Below are positions 1 through 9,461 of a DNA stretch of 64,000 nucleotides, in pieces. The notes below the pieces were generated by a model. It was not told where the DNA came from and made no database searches. It saw only the letters and a program-made list of their open reading frames with translations. Each line of letters begins with the position of its first letter. The stretch's first letter is position 1. Origin of the DNA: Paragyromitra xinjiangensis (Eukaryota; Ascomycota; Pezizomycetes; Pezizales; Discinaceae); assembly GCA_038503065.1 (NCBI GenBank), contig JBCAMK010000002.1:930001-994000 (forward strand), written 5' to 3'. The position numbers were made by a program, and so were the translations under genes.

Positions 1-335
1 CGATCTTCTATCGATGGCAAATTACGATGTGCAGAGCTACGGGGCATGTCTATACCGACCGTATATTTATAGCAAAAGCCAACTATGTTTTACTTGCACT
101 ATTGGTTGCCGTTAGTTGGCTCAATGAGCCCAGTTTCACCCTATTTGTGGTTTAGGCGATGAAATTAGTCATAGAAGTGTAGATTAGTGGGCCCTGAGCC
201 AAGAAAAGAAAAACGTTAATAGATAATTTGTTTCTAAATATGGGTGATAATTCTAGAGTGTGAGGTGTTCTTCAGGGCACAGCCTCATAGTTGCTTAAGC
301 TAGAGTCACAATTGATCACTCGAACGGAACTACCT
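1..335. other. Left flank, no gene seen
   Basis: Sequence outside the transposon nest. I see no convincing reading frame, RNA gene or repeat. It is the left side of the pre-insertion site of the Copia-type element. Confidence 0.5.
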
Positions 336-340
336 TATGC
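336..340. repeat. Target-site duplication TATGC of the Copia-type element (left copy)
   Basis: TATGC directly before the first LTR is repeated at 11044-11048 directly after the second LTR. A 5-bp duplication is typical of LTR-retrotransposon integrases and fixes the outer limits of the element. Confidence 0.9.
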
Positions 341-535
341 TGTTGTAATATTGGGAGTGCGTAGGGAGGAATAGAAGACTTGATTGCTTGCTTGCTAGGT
401 GGGCATACGGCCCCTATCTAAATACTCGTGTAGTAGCTCTCTCGGGTGCCCGAGTGCCCGTGTGCTCGGGTACCTGTCTCTCAATCATTTCCGACTCCGA
501 AGGGCCAAGCCCCGTATTAGGAAGCATCTCCAACA
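341..535 (-). repeat. 3' LTR of the Copia-type element
   Basis: 195 bp, starting TGTTGTAATATT and ending CTCCAACA on the plus strand. It is identical to 10849-11043 except for one G/A difference. It carries the standard TG...CA ends. On the element's own strand this is the downstream LTR, because the polypurine tract adjoins it at 536-548. Confidence 0.92.
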
Positions 536-548
536 CTCCCACTCTTCC
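536..548 (-). promoter_or_regulatory. Polypurine tract of the Copia-type element
   Basis: Read on the minus strand the 13 bases are GGAAGAGTGGGAG, all purine except one T, directly abutting the 3' LTR. This is the expected position of the plus-strand DNA primer. Confidence 0.75.
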
Positions 549-1201
549 TAATATTCATATATCCAAATATTCACAGTAGACCCTTGTAGCAAGGAAAGAA
601 CAGAATCTCGGCAGCCTCGATAAAACCCTCCAAACCCTGTGGGAAAAAATGCGGTAGGGAAAGAAGCTCCGAATACAAAGTCACGGTAGTGATAGGAAAT
701 CCACCAATAGTATCACATGCTCCGGCTCCCACTCATTCTGTACTTCGTTTCGCTGATTGATCGACTGCGTACGGCGTACAGCGTTCGTTTCGTGTAGGGT
801 GCTCCCACTGAATCTATGGTTCTTCGGCTTCTAAAGTTTGTGTCAATACTTATATATATCTCGAGTAAGCAGGCTAAGGAGTGGACTCAGAATCTTAGCC
901 TAGGTATCAACTCTTCTCCAGTATCCGGATCGTCAGGATCAAGGCACAGCACAAAAGCTGGCACAGCGCAGCGCGCAACACAGGCATCTAGAGCTCATAG
1001 CTCAATCACAGGCATCATAGAGCTCATGGCTCAATCACAGGCATCAAGCGCAGCGCGCATCACAGGCATCATGAGCAGGGCTCAACACAGGCATCAGGCA
1101 CACGCTCTCAGCGCAGCAGGCTCCTGGCAACTATAAAGCTCAGGGCAAACTTGTCTCCAGAGTGGTATATCAAAACAGTCACAGTACATTTGTTGTACTA
1201 G
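549..1201 (-). other. Untranslated 3' part of the Copia-type element, with a short tandem motif
   Basis: About 650 bases between the gag stop and the polypurine tract. No pol frame is present on either strand. At about 945-1110 the motif CACAGGCATC recurs five times in loosely tandem units of about 29 bp that also contain AGCTCA and GCTCAATC. An open frame at 816-1136 on the plus strand is a by-product of this repeat. Confidence 0.6.
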
Positions 1202-1423
1202 CTACAATGGCCGTACAGTAACATCATGATGATAGGCTGCACCAGCATTAGCACTAACAGTCTCTTTTTCTTCAAGTCCAGCCTCTCGTTCAGCTCTGTA
1301 TTGGTCGGCTTCCTTCTTGACTTTGCAGTCTGTAATCATGTGGCCAAATCTGGCACAGTAGTAGCATTTCTGTGGTGGCTTAAACCTCTGCATCCTTGCA
1401 ACGTAGCGGGGGTTGTAGCGAAT
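1202..1423 (-). pseudogene. Copia-type gag, 3' part (zinc knuckle), separated by the gypsy insertion
   Basis: This is the C-terminal part of the gag that starts at 10699. It contains the CCHC zinc knuckle CYYCARFGHMITDC (C-x2-C-x4-H-x4-C), which binds RNA in gag proteins, and ends at a stop at 1202-1204. With the gypsy element and one GGGCC copy removed, the frame joins exactly to the upstream part (…RAPGP / IRYNPRY…), giving about 315 residues. No mutation other than the insertion is seen. Confidence 0.85.
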
Positions 1424-1428
1424 GGGCC
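1424..1428. repeat. Target-site duplication GGGCC of the gypsy element (left copy)
   Basis: GGGCC immediately precedes the left LTR and recurs at 9974-9978 immediately after the right LTR. The gag frame of the outer element is restored when one copy is kept. Confidence 0.92.
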
Positions 1429-1940
1429 TGTTACGGACGGGTCGCGAGGCGAGGGAATGTGGGTGTTCACGTAACTCAACCAGGTACTTAGTGCACGGTG
1501 ACTATCCGTCACACAATATACTCTAAGTTCAAGGGATTGCTACGGACGTGGGTTGGACGTGGTTCAAGGACTATACGAGGTGTATTGAACAAGATACAGG
1601 ATGAAGAAGAAAGGAAAGAAACCACCAACGCTCGCCAACAGCTCGCCTATTTATCCCCCTGAATCCTTCAACCCTAAACCCTTCCTTCTCGCTGACATGA
1701 CTCACAACCGAACAAACACTACCAGATAAGGAAACACAACACAACCGAAACCTTCCGACCGGCATGAACCCATAACCTAATAAGGAAATCCCAACACTAA
1801 GCCTGCAACGCATAGTCCTAACAACCGAACAACATAGAACCCAAACGAAAACCACCACAACAGGAACCGAACACGTGACCCATGGATACAAGATGTCAAC
1901 GACCAAGTAACTTACCAACTAAACTACCCGAGCCGTGACA
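1429..1940 (-). repeat. 3' LTR of the gypsy chromovirus
   Basis: 512 bp with TGTTACGG...CCGTGACA ends on the plus strand. It differs from the 9462-9973 copy at two positions (GGTTGGACG versus GGTTGGGCG, and CCTGCAACG versus CCTGCGACG). The 115-codon open frame inside each LTR starts at a non-standard codon and is not a gene. Confidence 0.95.
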
Positions 1941-1944
1941 GTAG

Positions 1945-1953
1945 CCCCTCCTC
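1945..1953 (-). promoter_or_regulatory. Polypurine tract of the gypsy chromovirus
   Basis: GAGGAGGGG on the minus strand, a few bases before the 3' LTR. It overlaps the last codon and stop of pol (stop at 1952-1954). Confidence 0.7.
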
Positions 1954-3132
1954 AAGGTCCGAGGTCCTCCGAGGACTCAGTTGAATAATCGGACGGGCGA
2001 GGTTTGTCGGGATAGCGGTGATGGAAATCATTCACAAATTGTGACTCGTCAAGATCGAAGATTGAAGATGGTCTCCATTCTGCTTGGGGGTAACCGGTCC
2101 ACTTTACCAAGTATTGAACTCCTCTTCCTCGTTTCCTAGAATCCAGGACCTCTTCAACTTCCCATTCCTGTTCTCCTTCGATTTCAACCGGAGGTGGGGG
2201 AAGTATTTCCTGGCCGGGAATAGGGTCGTTAGGTGTGGGGTCCATCAACGATACGTGGAATACAGGGTGCACGTTCATAGTGTCAGGGAGTTCGAGTTCA
2301 TAAGCATAAAGGCTGACCACACGCTTGACTTTGAACTTGCCGATTCGTTTATGATCCAGCTTACGTGAAGGTCGTTTGGTTCTAAGATTTTTAGTAGATA
2401 ACCAAACTTCATCACCGACGTTATACTTAGGTGCAGGGACTCGGGTTCGATTAGCATATTCCTCATATCTTGCTTGGGCATACTGCATTTCCAAGGCCAA
2501 GGTTTCATGAAGCTCTTTCATCTTATCTGCTATGTCCTCTGCATGCGTATTGCTTGGTTCGTAATTTTCCGGGAGTTCCGCATCAAAGTTGGGATTAAAT
2601 CCATAATTGGCAAAGAAAGGTGATAATCGCGTGGATTCGGAGGTGGCGTTATTGGCTGCGAATTCTGCCGACGATAACCATTGGGCCCAGTCGTCTTGTT
2701 GATATGATACAAACGCTCGAAGGTACTGTTCCATAACTGCGTTGGCGTTTTCCGTTTGTCCATCGGTCTGGGGGTGGAACGCTGTAGATAATCTAACATC
2801 GATTTTCAGACGGGCGCAAAGGGATTTCCAAAACTTCGAAACAAACTGGGTACCACGATCCGATACAATGGATTTCGGTAAGCCATGGAGTTTCCAAATG
2901 TAATCAAGATACAATTGGGCGAGGTCTTCAGATCCTGTAGTAGTATAGCATGGGATCAGGTGTCGCATTTTGGATAATCGATCCACTACTACCAATATAG
3001 CATCAAACCCATTGCTTTCTGGTAGTCCTGTAACAAAATCCATTGAAATGTCCTTCCAGGGTCGTTCTGGGATGGGTAGCGGGCGTAATACTCCGTAGGG
3101 TGCGTGGCGAGGCGCTTTACTTCGGCTACAGA
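1952..3132 (-). pseudogene. pol 3' part: integrase core and chromodomain of the gypsy element
   Basis: The reading frame begins at the edge of the nested insertion with ICSRSKAPRHAPYG, the second half of the integrase zinc finger. The catalytic core follows: MDFVTGLPES with D, then VSDRGTQF, then the HPQTDGQTEN stretch supplying E of the DDE triad. A GPY/F-like region (KRIGKFKV...HPVFHVSLM) comes next, then a C-terminal chromodomain (EWEVEEVLDSRKR...YLVKWTGY). Chromodomains in these integrases direct insertion to marked chromatin. No stop or frameshift occurs in this part; it is separated from the rest of pol only by the 3135-5582 insertion. Confidence 0.93.
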
Positions 3133-3134
3133 TA
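3133..3134. repeat. TA target duplication, left, of the nested inverted-repeat element
   Basis: TA next to the left terminal inverted repeat, matched by TA at 5583-5584. Keeping one TA rejoins the integrase frame and recreates the C-x2-C pair (CHIC) of its zinc finger. Confidence 0.9.
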
Positions 3135-3372
3135 CGTCGCGAAAAGCCTTAAAAAAGTCGTAGGCCGCGGTAAAATTAACCAATTTCCGATAGCGCATGG
3201 AAGCATATGGCTGTTACCGAATGTCCATGGTAACGTATCTGTGCTTTCTGTAGGTTACCAAAGCGTATGACATCTTTAGCAAGCCTTCTCCTAGCCTTGC
3301 AGAATGCTTTGACTGCTTCCACGGACTTCCTTCTAGAGCTGAATTTTACTGATTGCTATCTTCAACTCTGAC

Positions 3373-3470
3373 ACCCTACCACCTGCTACCACTTCGCTAC
3401 CACCATGCTACCACTTCGCTACTACCATGCTACCACTTCCCTACCACTTCGCTACGGCCTTGCTGCCATT
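3373..3470. repeat. Minisatellite of CTACCACTTCG / CTACCACCATG units
   Basis: About eight degenerate copies of an 11-12 bp unit starting CTACCAC. It lies inside the TA-flanked inverted-repeat element. Confidence 0.7.
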
Positions 3471-3649
3471 TGACTCTGACAGTACAAGACTCCACAACCC
3501 TGACCCTCTGAACTTAGAGAAATTTTGTCGTTACCCCTATCCAAACACACATCTGAGTCCCAACCACACACGTTCCTACACCACCCCTACTGTTTGAATA
3601 AACACAAGGCTTCACTAACTTTGTTTCTTAGGTCCATGGCGAGCTATGA

Positions 3650-4960
3650 GTGCTTGGTTCTCGACTAACTACCAAACAACAGCCTCCGAATCGACTCCCT
3701 GGCACCCTTTTGCTTGCCTCCGAATCAACTCCCGAACCCCTCCCGAGCAGCCTCCAAAGCAGCTGCTTGCTTGCCTCCGAATCGACTCCCTGGCAGCCTC
3801 CTGAGCAGCCTCCGAATCGACTCCCAAACCTCCTCCCGAGCCGCCTCCGAAGCAGCTGCTTGCTTGCCTCCGAATCGGCTGTTTCTAAGCCTCCGAATCC
3901 TGCTGAATTGACTGCTGAATTGACTGCTGAATTGACCCCTGAATAGACTCCGAATCGGCTGTTTCCAAGCCTCCGAATAGGCTGTCCCCGAGCCTCCGAA
4001 TCCACTGCTGAATTGACTGCTGAATAGACTCCTGAATAGACTCCGAATCGGCTGTTTCTAAGCCTCCGAATCCTGCTGAATTGACTGCTGAATTGACTGC
4101 TGAATAGACTCCGAATCAGCTGTTTCTAAGCCTCCGAATCCTGCTGAATTGACTGCTGAATAGACTCCGAATCGACTCCCAAACCTTCTCCCGAGCCGCC
4201 TCCGAAGCAGCTGCCTGCTTGCCTCCGAATCGACTCCGAATCGGCCGTTTCTAAGCCTCCGAATCCTGCCGAATTGACTGCTGAATTGACTGCTGAATTG
4301 ACTCCGAATCGGCCGTTTCTAAGCCTCCGAATCCTGCCGAATTGACTGCTGAATTGACTGCTGAATAGACTCCGAATCAGCTGTTTCTAAGCCTCCGAAT
4401 CCTGCCGAATTGACTGCTGAATAGACTCCTGAATAGACTCCAAATCGGCCGTTTCTAAGCCTCCAAATCCTGCTGAATTGACTGCTGAATAGACTCCGAA
4501 TCGACTCCCAAACCTTCTCCCGAGCCGCCTCCGAAGCAGCTGCCTGCTTGCCTCCGAATCGACTCCGAATCAGCTGTTTCTAAGCCTCCGAATCCTGCTG
4601 AATTGACTGCTGAATTGACTGCTGAATAGACTCCTGAATAGACTCCGAATCGGCCGTTTCTAAGCCTCCAAATCCTGCTGAATTGACTGCTGAATAGACT
4701 CCGAATCGACTCCCAAACCTCCCGAGCCGCCTCCGAAACAGCTGTTTCCAAGCCTCCGAATCCACTGCTGAATAGGCCTCCTGCGCAGCCTCCGAATCGG
4801 CTATTTGTGAGCCTCCGAATTGACTTCCGAACCTCCTCCTGAGCCGCCTCCGAAGCAGCTGCTTGCTTGCCTCCGAATCCTGCCGAATTGACTGCCGAAT
4901 TGACTGCTGAATTGACTGCTGAATAGACTCCGAATCGACTACTTGCCTGCCTCCCTAGCA
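3650..4960. repeat. Large complex minisatellite with higher-order units
   Basis: About 1.3 kb made of two short families. One is GCCTCCGAATC / GACTCCGAATC; the other is CTGCTGAATTGA / CTGAATAGA. They are arranged into longer blocks joined by the spacer GGCTGTTTCTAAGCCTCC, which recurs many times. Because the units lack stops in some frames, repetitive peptide frames appear on both strands. I see no start context, splice signal or non-repetitive coding part that would support a gene. Confidence 0.85.
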
Positions 4961-4969
4961 TAGCTATCA

Positions 4970-5062
4970 CAAGCGCTCTGACTGGTACTCTGACAGGGAC
5001 CCTGACGGGCTGTGACAGCGACTCTGACAGGCTCTGACAGCGACTCTGACGGGCTCTGTGAT
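4970..5062. repeat. Minisatellite of CTCTGACRGG-type units
   Basis: About eight copies of a roughly 10-12 bp unit such as ACTCTGACAGG and ACCCTGACGGG. It directly follows the larger array inside the same element. Confidence 0.65.
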
Positions 5063-5510
5063 CAGTTGGAGGACTGTGTGAATATGCAGGTAGGGTATTG
5101 TGTGGAATTGTGTTTGGCAGCATACCGTGTATTTAGTAGTTAGCGAATAGTTTAGTTGGTCACATAGGGGTTCGTTTCTATAGGAGTGCATGTAATGGCG
5201 GTGAGGTTTTGTACATAAAATAATCAGAAATAAATACTAGTATTACTTGGTTCTATAAGCGTGACTGGAGCGAAAACGTGACAATACAGTAGTCTCAAGT
5301 GTTTTACAAACCCTACGGTTAGGCTAGCAAATGCCTACTAGGAGTCTACTAGGAGCCTACTAGAGCATCTCAAAAGCATCGTGAAAGCAATGTGAAAGCA
5401 CCGCAAAAGCATGGTCAAAGCAAATGAAAAACACGGCATATGCTTTTGGTTGTCTCTCGGTAGACATTAAAAAGCTCGATTGGTCGTTTTTGCCTATTTC
5501 GCCTATTTTT

Positions 5511-5541
5511 GTTACCATAGCGTGTCAAAGGCTATGGTAAC
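5511..5541. repeat. Perfect 11-bp subterminal stem-loop of the inverted-repeat element
   Basis: GTTACCATAGC (5511-5521) and GCTATGGTAAC (5531-5541) flank a 9-base loop. A shorter related stem (GTTACC...GGTAAC) lies near the other end at 3213-3234. Subterminal repeats of this kind can be transposase-binding sites; that role is inferred. Confidence 0.6.
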
Positions 5542-5582
5542 ACGCAAAAGGCGGGTGGTAGCAAATCAAGCTTTTCGCGACG

Positions 5583-8097
5583 TATGGCAGTTTCGTACAT
5601 ATCTTTCGACGTATTGTCTCATCTTTGGCCAATAATACTTCCTGGCAAGGAGGTCGAAGGTCTTTGTTCTTCCGGGATGTCCTGCTGCGGGTGTATCGTG
5701 ATGTTGTTTAACCAAATAAAGTTGAAGATCGGAATGATCGGGAACGAAAAGTCGGTCTCGGTAACGAAGTCTCTCTTTATCATTGGAACATTCCGCTAAA
5801 GAAATTTCTTTGGACTGTTGCACTCTATCGTTGAGCATCTTGAGTACCTTTTTTGGAAACGGGTCAGTTTTATAGGCATCTTCGAACAACTTTTCCAACG
5901 TGGACATTCCTTCAACGGATTCATTTGACAAAGAACCCGCGAACAAACTTAGCTTAGGGTCAAAATTTTCTTTTTTCAACACTGTCTGAATCTGGCTTGA
6001 CAGGCGTTCATCCCCCTCTTTAGGTAGGTCTCCTGACCTTCTTGTTAATGCGTCTGGTTTTCCGCTTTGTTTTCCTGGTCGATAAATAATTTTGAAATTA
6101 AAACGGGATAAAAATTCAGACCAGCGGGCTTGTCGACGATTAAGAAGTTTTGTTGACATGAAGTATTCCAGGTTTTTGTGGTCGCAAAGTACTGTGATGG
6201 GATCTTTGGTTGCTTCCAGTTCTGGTCTCCATTCTTCGAAGGCTCGAACTATCGCAAGTAGTTCTTTGTCGTAGATTTCGTAGTTACATTCAGCTAGTGA
6301 ATGTTTTCTGGAATAGAATGCGATGGGGTGAAGGATACCGTCCGGACCATATTGTGATAGGATCCCTCCAGAAACATAGTCTGATGCGTCTGTTTCCACT
6401 ATGATATCTTTTTCTGGGTCGAAGTGTATCAGAATTGGAGCGGAGGAAAACATGCGTTTGAGTTTATCGAATGCTTTCTGGCATTCTGGTGACCATAGGA
6501 ACTTAACCTCTTTTTTGGTCAACGTTGTTAGTGGTATTACTATCTTGGAGTACCCGAGGATAAATCGTCGATAGAAATTTGCGAAACCTAGGAACCCTTG
6601 GATATCTTTCACTGATTGTGGGGTCTCCCATTCGAGAATAGCTTGCACTTTCTTGGGGTCCATCTTGATGCCGTCTCGAGTAATGATTAGGCCGAGATAT
6701 GTTGTCTCCGTGGCATGGAAGTGACATTTTCGTGGTTCTAGGTATAAACCTGCTTTCCTTAGTGATCCTAAGACCTTCCTTACGTGCTCCTCGTGTTCTT
6801 CTAATGAATTGCTATAGATGAGGATGTCATCAAGGTATGCAGTGCAGAACAGGTCCAGGTAATCTCGGAGGGTGTCATTGATAAAACGTTGGAAAGTGGC
6901 AGGGGCATTTGTGAGGCCAAAGGGCATGACGTTATACTGGAAGTGGCCATATCTCGTTCTGAAAGCTGTTTTCCATTCGTCTCCTTTATTGATCCTTACT
7001 AAATGGTACGCATGTTTAAGATCGAGTTTGGTGAACCAACGGGCTTTGCAGAGGTGGTCCAGAGTTTCCTTGATCAATGGTAATGGGTAACGATCCTTAA
7101 TGGTAACAGCATTTAGTCCCCTATAATCGACGCAAAATCTAAGGCCTCCTCCTGGTTTCCTAACAAAAAGGACTGGTGCACCGGCAGGTGAAGAGCTGGG
7201 TTCTATGAATTGTCTTTTTAAATCTGTTTCTAGGCTCTCCTTCATTACTTCCAGTTCTCCTCTTGACATTCCATATAGTGGGCTGAACGGTGGAACACAT
7301 CCCTCCTGAAGAATGATTTTATGATTGTATGGTCGGTGGGGGGCGAGAATATTGGCTTTGGTCTCAGAAAATACATCCAAATAATCGTGGTATTGGCTAG
7401 GCACCACTTCCTTGGGGTCCAGGGCGTCTTTCTTCTTTAACGCGAGTTCGATATCCTTCAGCGTGACTGAGAAGATTTGAATTCCCTTGCGTTTCAAAAG
7501 CTTCTTCATATTTATGGCTTTGACAGCACAGACATCTGTTTTTCCCAGGTCGACAGAAATACCTTTAACGGTGACAGGAGTGCCTTCCTTAAGGCAACGT
7601 TTAAGGCAGAGGGGGGAATCGAAAGTAAGGGTCCGTTGTGCAAATTGTAGGTGGACGTCGTGGAGTTGTAGCCATGGTAATCCAAGGACAATAGGGTACG
7701 CTCCTAATGAAGTAACAAAGAAGGGGGAGAACTCGTGATGTCCTCCTACGTCCATGTCTAATTTGATCATATGGGTGACTTTTCCAGATGATATGGGGGT
7801 CCCATCAATGACTTCAACGTTACAGGGGGTTTTCAAGGGCAAAAGATCGAAAGAATGGTGGCGCACGAAAGATTCATCAATGAAAGCATAAGCAGAGGCT
7901 CCAGTGTCAACGAGTGCGAAGGTAGAAACTGATTTATTTTCGGTAGACAAGGTACAAGAAATCAAAAAATGTTCGTTATCAAGTTTCTTTTCCAACAACA
8001 CATCGGACACCGAAAAGCCAAAAACTGAAAATGCAGACAAAGAAAAAACATTAGACAAACCATGGACTAGGCCACTCAATAGGCCATGGTTTACTCT
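5583..8097 (-). pseudogene. pol 5' part: protease, reverse transcriptase, RNase H, integrase N-terminus
   Basis: The frame is entered by a -1 slip at 8097-8103. Domains in order: aspartic protease with LVDTGASAYAF; reverse transcriptase with the FVDYRGLN and YLDDILIYS (YxDD) motifs; RNase H with VETDASDY and ELLAIVRAFEEW; integrase zinc-finger start with HHDTPAAGH and RNCH. The native frame is broken after the first Cys of the finger by the TA-flanked insertion, and a stop follows at 5566-5568 inside the inserted DNA. There is no ATG between the gag stop and the protease in this frame, which supports frameshift expression rather than re-initiation. Confidence 0.93.
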
Positions 8098-9299
8098 TTT
8101 CCCGACTCGATTTCTTCCACTTCTTCTTCTTCCTCCATTCTGGCTGCGGCTATCCTAGCCGGGCGTTTGTTTGGACATTCTTTGACAGAGTGTCCGCTCT
8201 GTCCACAATAAAAACACAGCCCTGCTCGGGCGCGACGTTCTCTTTCTTGAGGGGTCAAAGGGCCCCTTGGTTGTGCTCTTGATAGATCCATTGGGGCTAA
8301 GCCTCCTGGAGTGTGTGAGGGGTGTGCGGGGGCAATGGGGGCAAGCGGGATGGTGGCAGGAACTTGAATGGTCCTAGCAGCTGGAGTAACGGACTGGGAT
8401 GGTCGGCTACTGGCGGCAGGACGGAAGGAATTCTTACTGGTATCGGATCTTCTGGCTTTGATTCTGTTGTCTAGTTTCTGCAATTGGGCAACATAATCGG
8501 AGAAACGGTCGGCCGGGTCAAGGTATACGAGAGCATCCTGGAGTTCAGTGGAAAGGCCACGGGTTAATGCGGCCTTCTTAGCACGGTCATCCCATTTCAG
8601 GTCTGCCATGTATCTTTGGAACTCGGCGAAGTACAGGGAGAACTCTTTGTTTCGTTGGTACAAGCTTTGGATCGCTCTCTCGGCTGTCGCAATCCTATCC
8701 GGGTCTCCAAAAGCATCTTCCAAGATTTTGATGATATCCGCAAAGTCACCGAGTTCAACCTTATCGTCGGAGATATAGGGCAGGACTTGGGCAAGAGCAT
8801 CACCCTTTAGCTTATTGATGGTAAATGCAAGACGGGATTGGGAATCAGGGAACCGATCAGCATTTGCAATGAACTTGAGACGAAGTTGGGCAACGAAGGG
8901 ACGTAGTTGAGAACGAGTACCGATGAACTCAGGAGGATCAGGGATTTTTTCCGATCGGTGAGACTTGGTCGTTGGTGCCAGAGGGGGTGGGGCGGAGCTG
9001 GATGACGTTTGAACAGGTACGATGGGTTTCTCCACTCCCTTTCCTTTGTCCTTTGCTTTGAGGTCTTCAATCTCTTGGCTCAAGGCAGCATTGGCATCGA
9101 TCATGACAGTTACTTCTTCCTCTTGTTTATTCCCCCAAGCTTGCCAATCGTTGCATGCCTTGATCAAATTGCGGACAATTTCTCGTCCTGTCTGTACATT
9201 GGCGGAATCAGTGGGATCGGTGGGTAGGTCCAAGGCAAGCCAGAGATTGGCTTGTTCGAAGACAGTGGGTTGGTTTGTGGTGCCTGATGATGAGGCCAT
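8091..9299 (-). CDS. gag of the gypsy chromovirus
   Basis: 402 codons from ATG at 9297-9299 to TAA at 8091-8093. The first 100 residues are low-complexity and charged. The retrotransposon gag region follows (about 110-280: RPFVAQLRLKF, LKGDALAQVLPYI, FAEFQRYMADLKW). A proline-rich linker comes next, then one CCHC zinc knuckle CFYCGQSGHSVKECP near residue 365. The protein forms the virus-like particle and packages RNA. The last codons GGA AAA GAG TAA hold the slippery site that leads to pol. The start is the first ATG after the LTR and leader. The frame is intact and could still be made. Confidence 0.93.
   Translation of the reverse strand: MASSSGTTNQPTVFEQANLWLALDLPTDPTDSANVQTGREIVRNLIKACNDWQAWGNKQEEEVTVMIDANAALSQEIEDLKAKDKGKGVEKPIVPVQTSSSSAPPPLAPTTKSHRSEKIPDPPEFIGTRSQLRPFVAQLRLKFIANADRFPDSQSRLAFTINKLKGDALAQVLPYISDDKVELGDFADIIKILEDAFGDPDRIATAERAIQSLYQRNKEFSLYFAEFQRYMADLKWDDRAKKAALTRGLSTELQDALVYLDPADRFSDYVAQLQKLDNRIKARRSDTSKNSFRPAASSRPSQSVTPAARTIQVPATIPLAPIAPAHPSHTPGGLAPMDLSRAQPRGPLTPQERERRARAGLCFYCGQSGHSVKECPNKRPARIAAARMEEEEEVEEIESGKE
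8097..8103 (-). promoter_or_regulatory. -1 ribosomal frameshift heptamer GGGAAAA at the gag-pol junction
   Basis: On the minus strand the gag codons read TCG GGA AAA GAG TAA, so the heptamer G GGA AAA fits X XXY YYZ in the gag frame. A slip of -1 gives GGG AAA AGA GTA and continues without a stop straight into the protease frame. The site lies one codon before the gag stop. A downstream pseudoknot was not assessed. Confidence 0.75.
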
Positions 9300-9450
9300 G
9301 GTCCTAGAATTCTTGGGTGGTTGCAGGCGAAGGTGACGTTAGGATTTGTACTCCTAACCTTCGGACGTGTTACGCAAGAGGTGATAAATGTCCAGACTAA
9401 AGTCCAGCTCATTTACCGTTTGGTCGTAGTGAGTTAGGTGAAAACAGGAG

Positions 9451-9459
9451 ATCCTGTAT
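9451..9459 (-). promoter_or_regulatory. Self-complementary primer-binding site of the gypsy element
   Basis: Two bases after the 5' LTR the element RNA reads ATACAGGAT. This is the exact complement of ATCCTGTAT inside its own LTR (9627-9635 and 1594-1602). No match to a tRNA 3' end is evident. Tf1/sushi elements prime reverse transcription with the 5' end of their own RNA folded onto such a site; here the RNA would begin at about 9635. Confidence 0.6.
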
Positions 9460-9461
9460 AG

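Larger units (their letters stand above)
3135..5582. mobile_element. TA-flanked, non-autonomous inverted-repeat element filled with minisatellites
   Basis: The 2448-bp insertion has perfect 13-bp terminal inverted repeats (CGTCGCGAAAAGC, 3135-3147 and 5570-5582) and a TA duplication, as expected for the Tc1/mariner superfamily. No transposase is encoded. Subterminal stem-loops are present: GTTACC/GGTAAC at 3213-3234, and an 11-bp stem GTTACCATAGC/GCTATGGTAAC at 5511-5541. The interior is mostly tandem repeats: CTACCACTTCG-type units (about 3373-3470), a large GAATCGACTCC/GAATTGACTGCT array (about 3650-4960), a CTCTGACRGG array (about 4970-5062), and an AAAGCA-rich stretch (about 5340-5430). 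Long open frames inside follow from the stop-poor repeat and are not considered genes. Confidence 0.85.

Noticed and set aside
816..1136. 106-codon plus frame
   Set aside because: Antisense to the Copia-type element and formed by the CACAGGCATC tandem motif.
1571..1918. 115-codon minus frame, also at 9604-9951
   Set aside because: It lies wholly inside the gypsy LTR, is duplicated for that reason, and has no recognisable protein features.
3628..5123. Several long repetitive frames (up to 222 codons) within the minisatellite
   Set aside because: They exist on both strands and in several frames because the repeat units lack stops; no non-repetitive coding part or splice signal.
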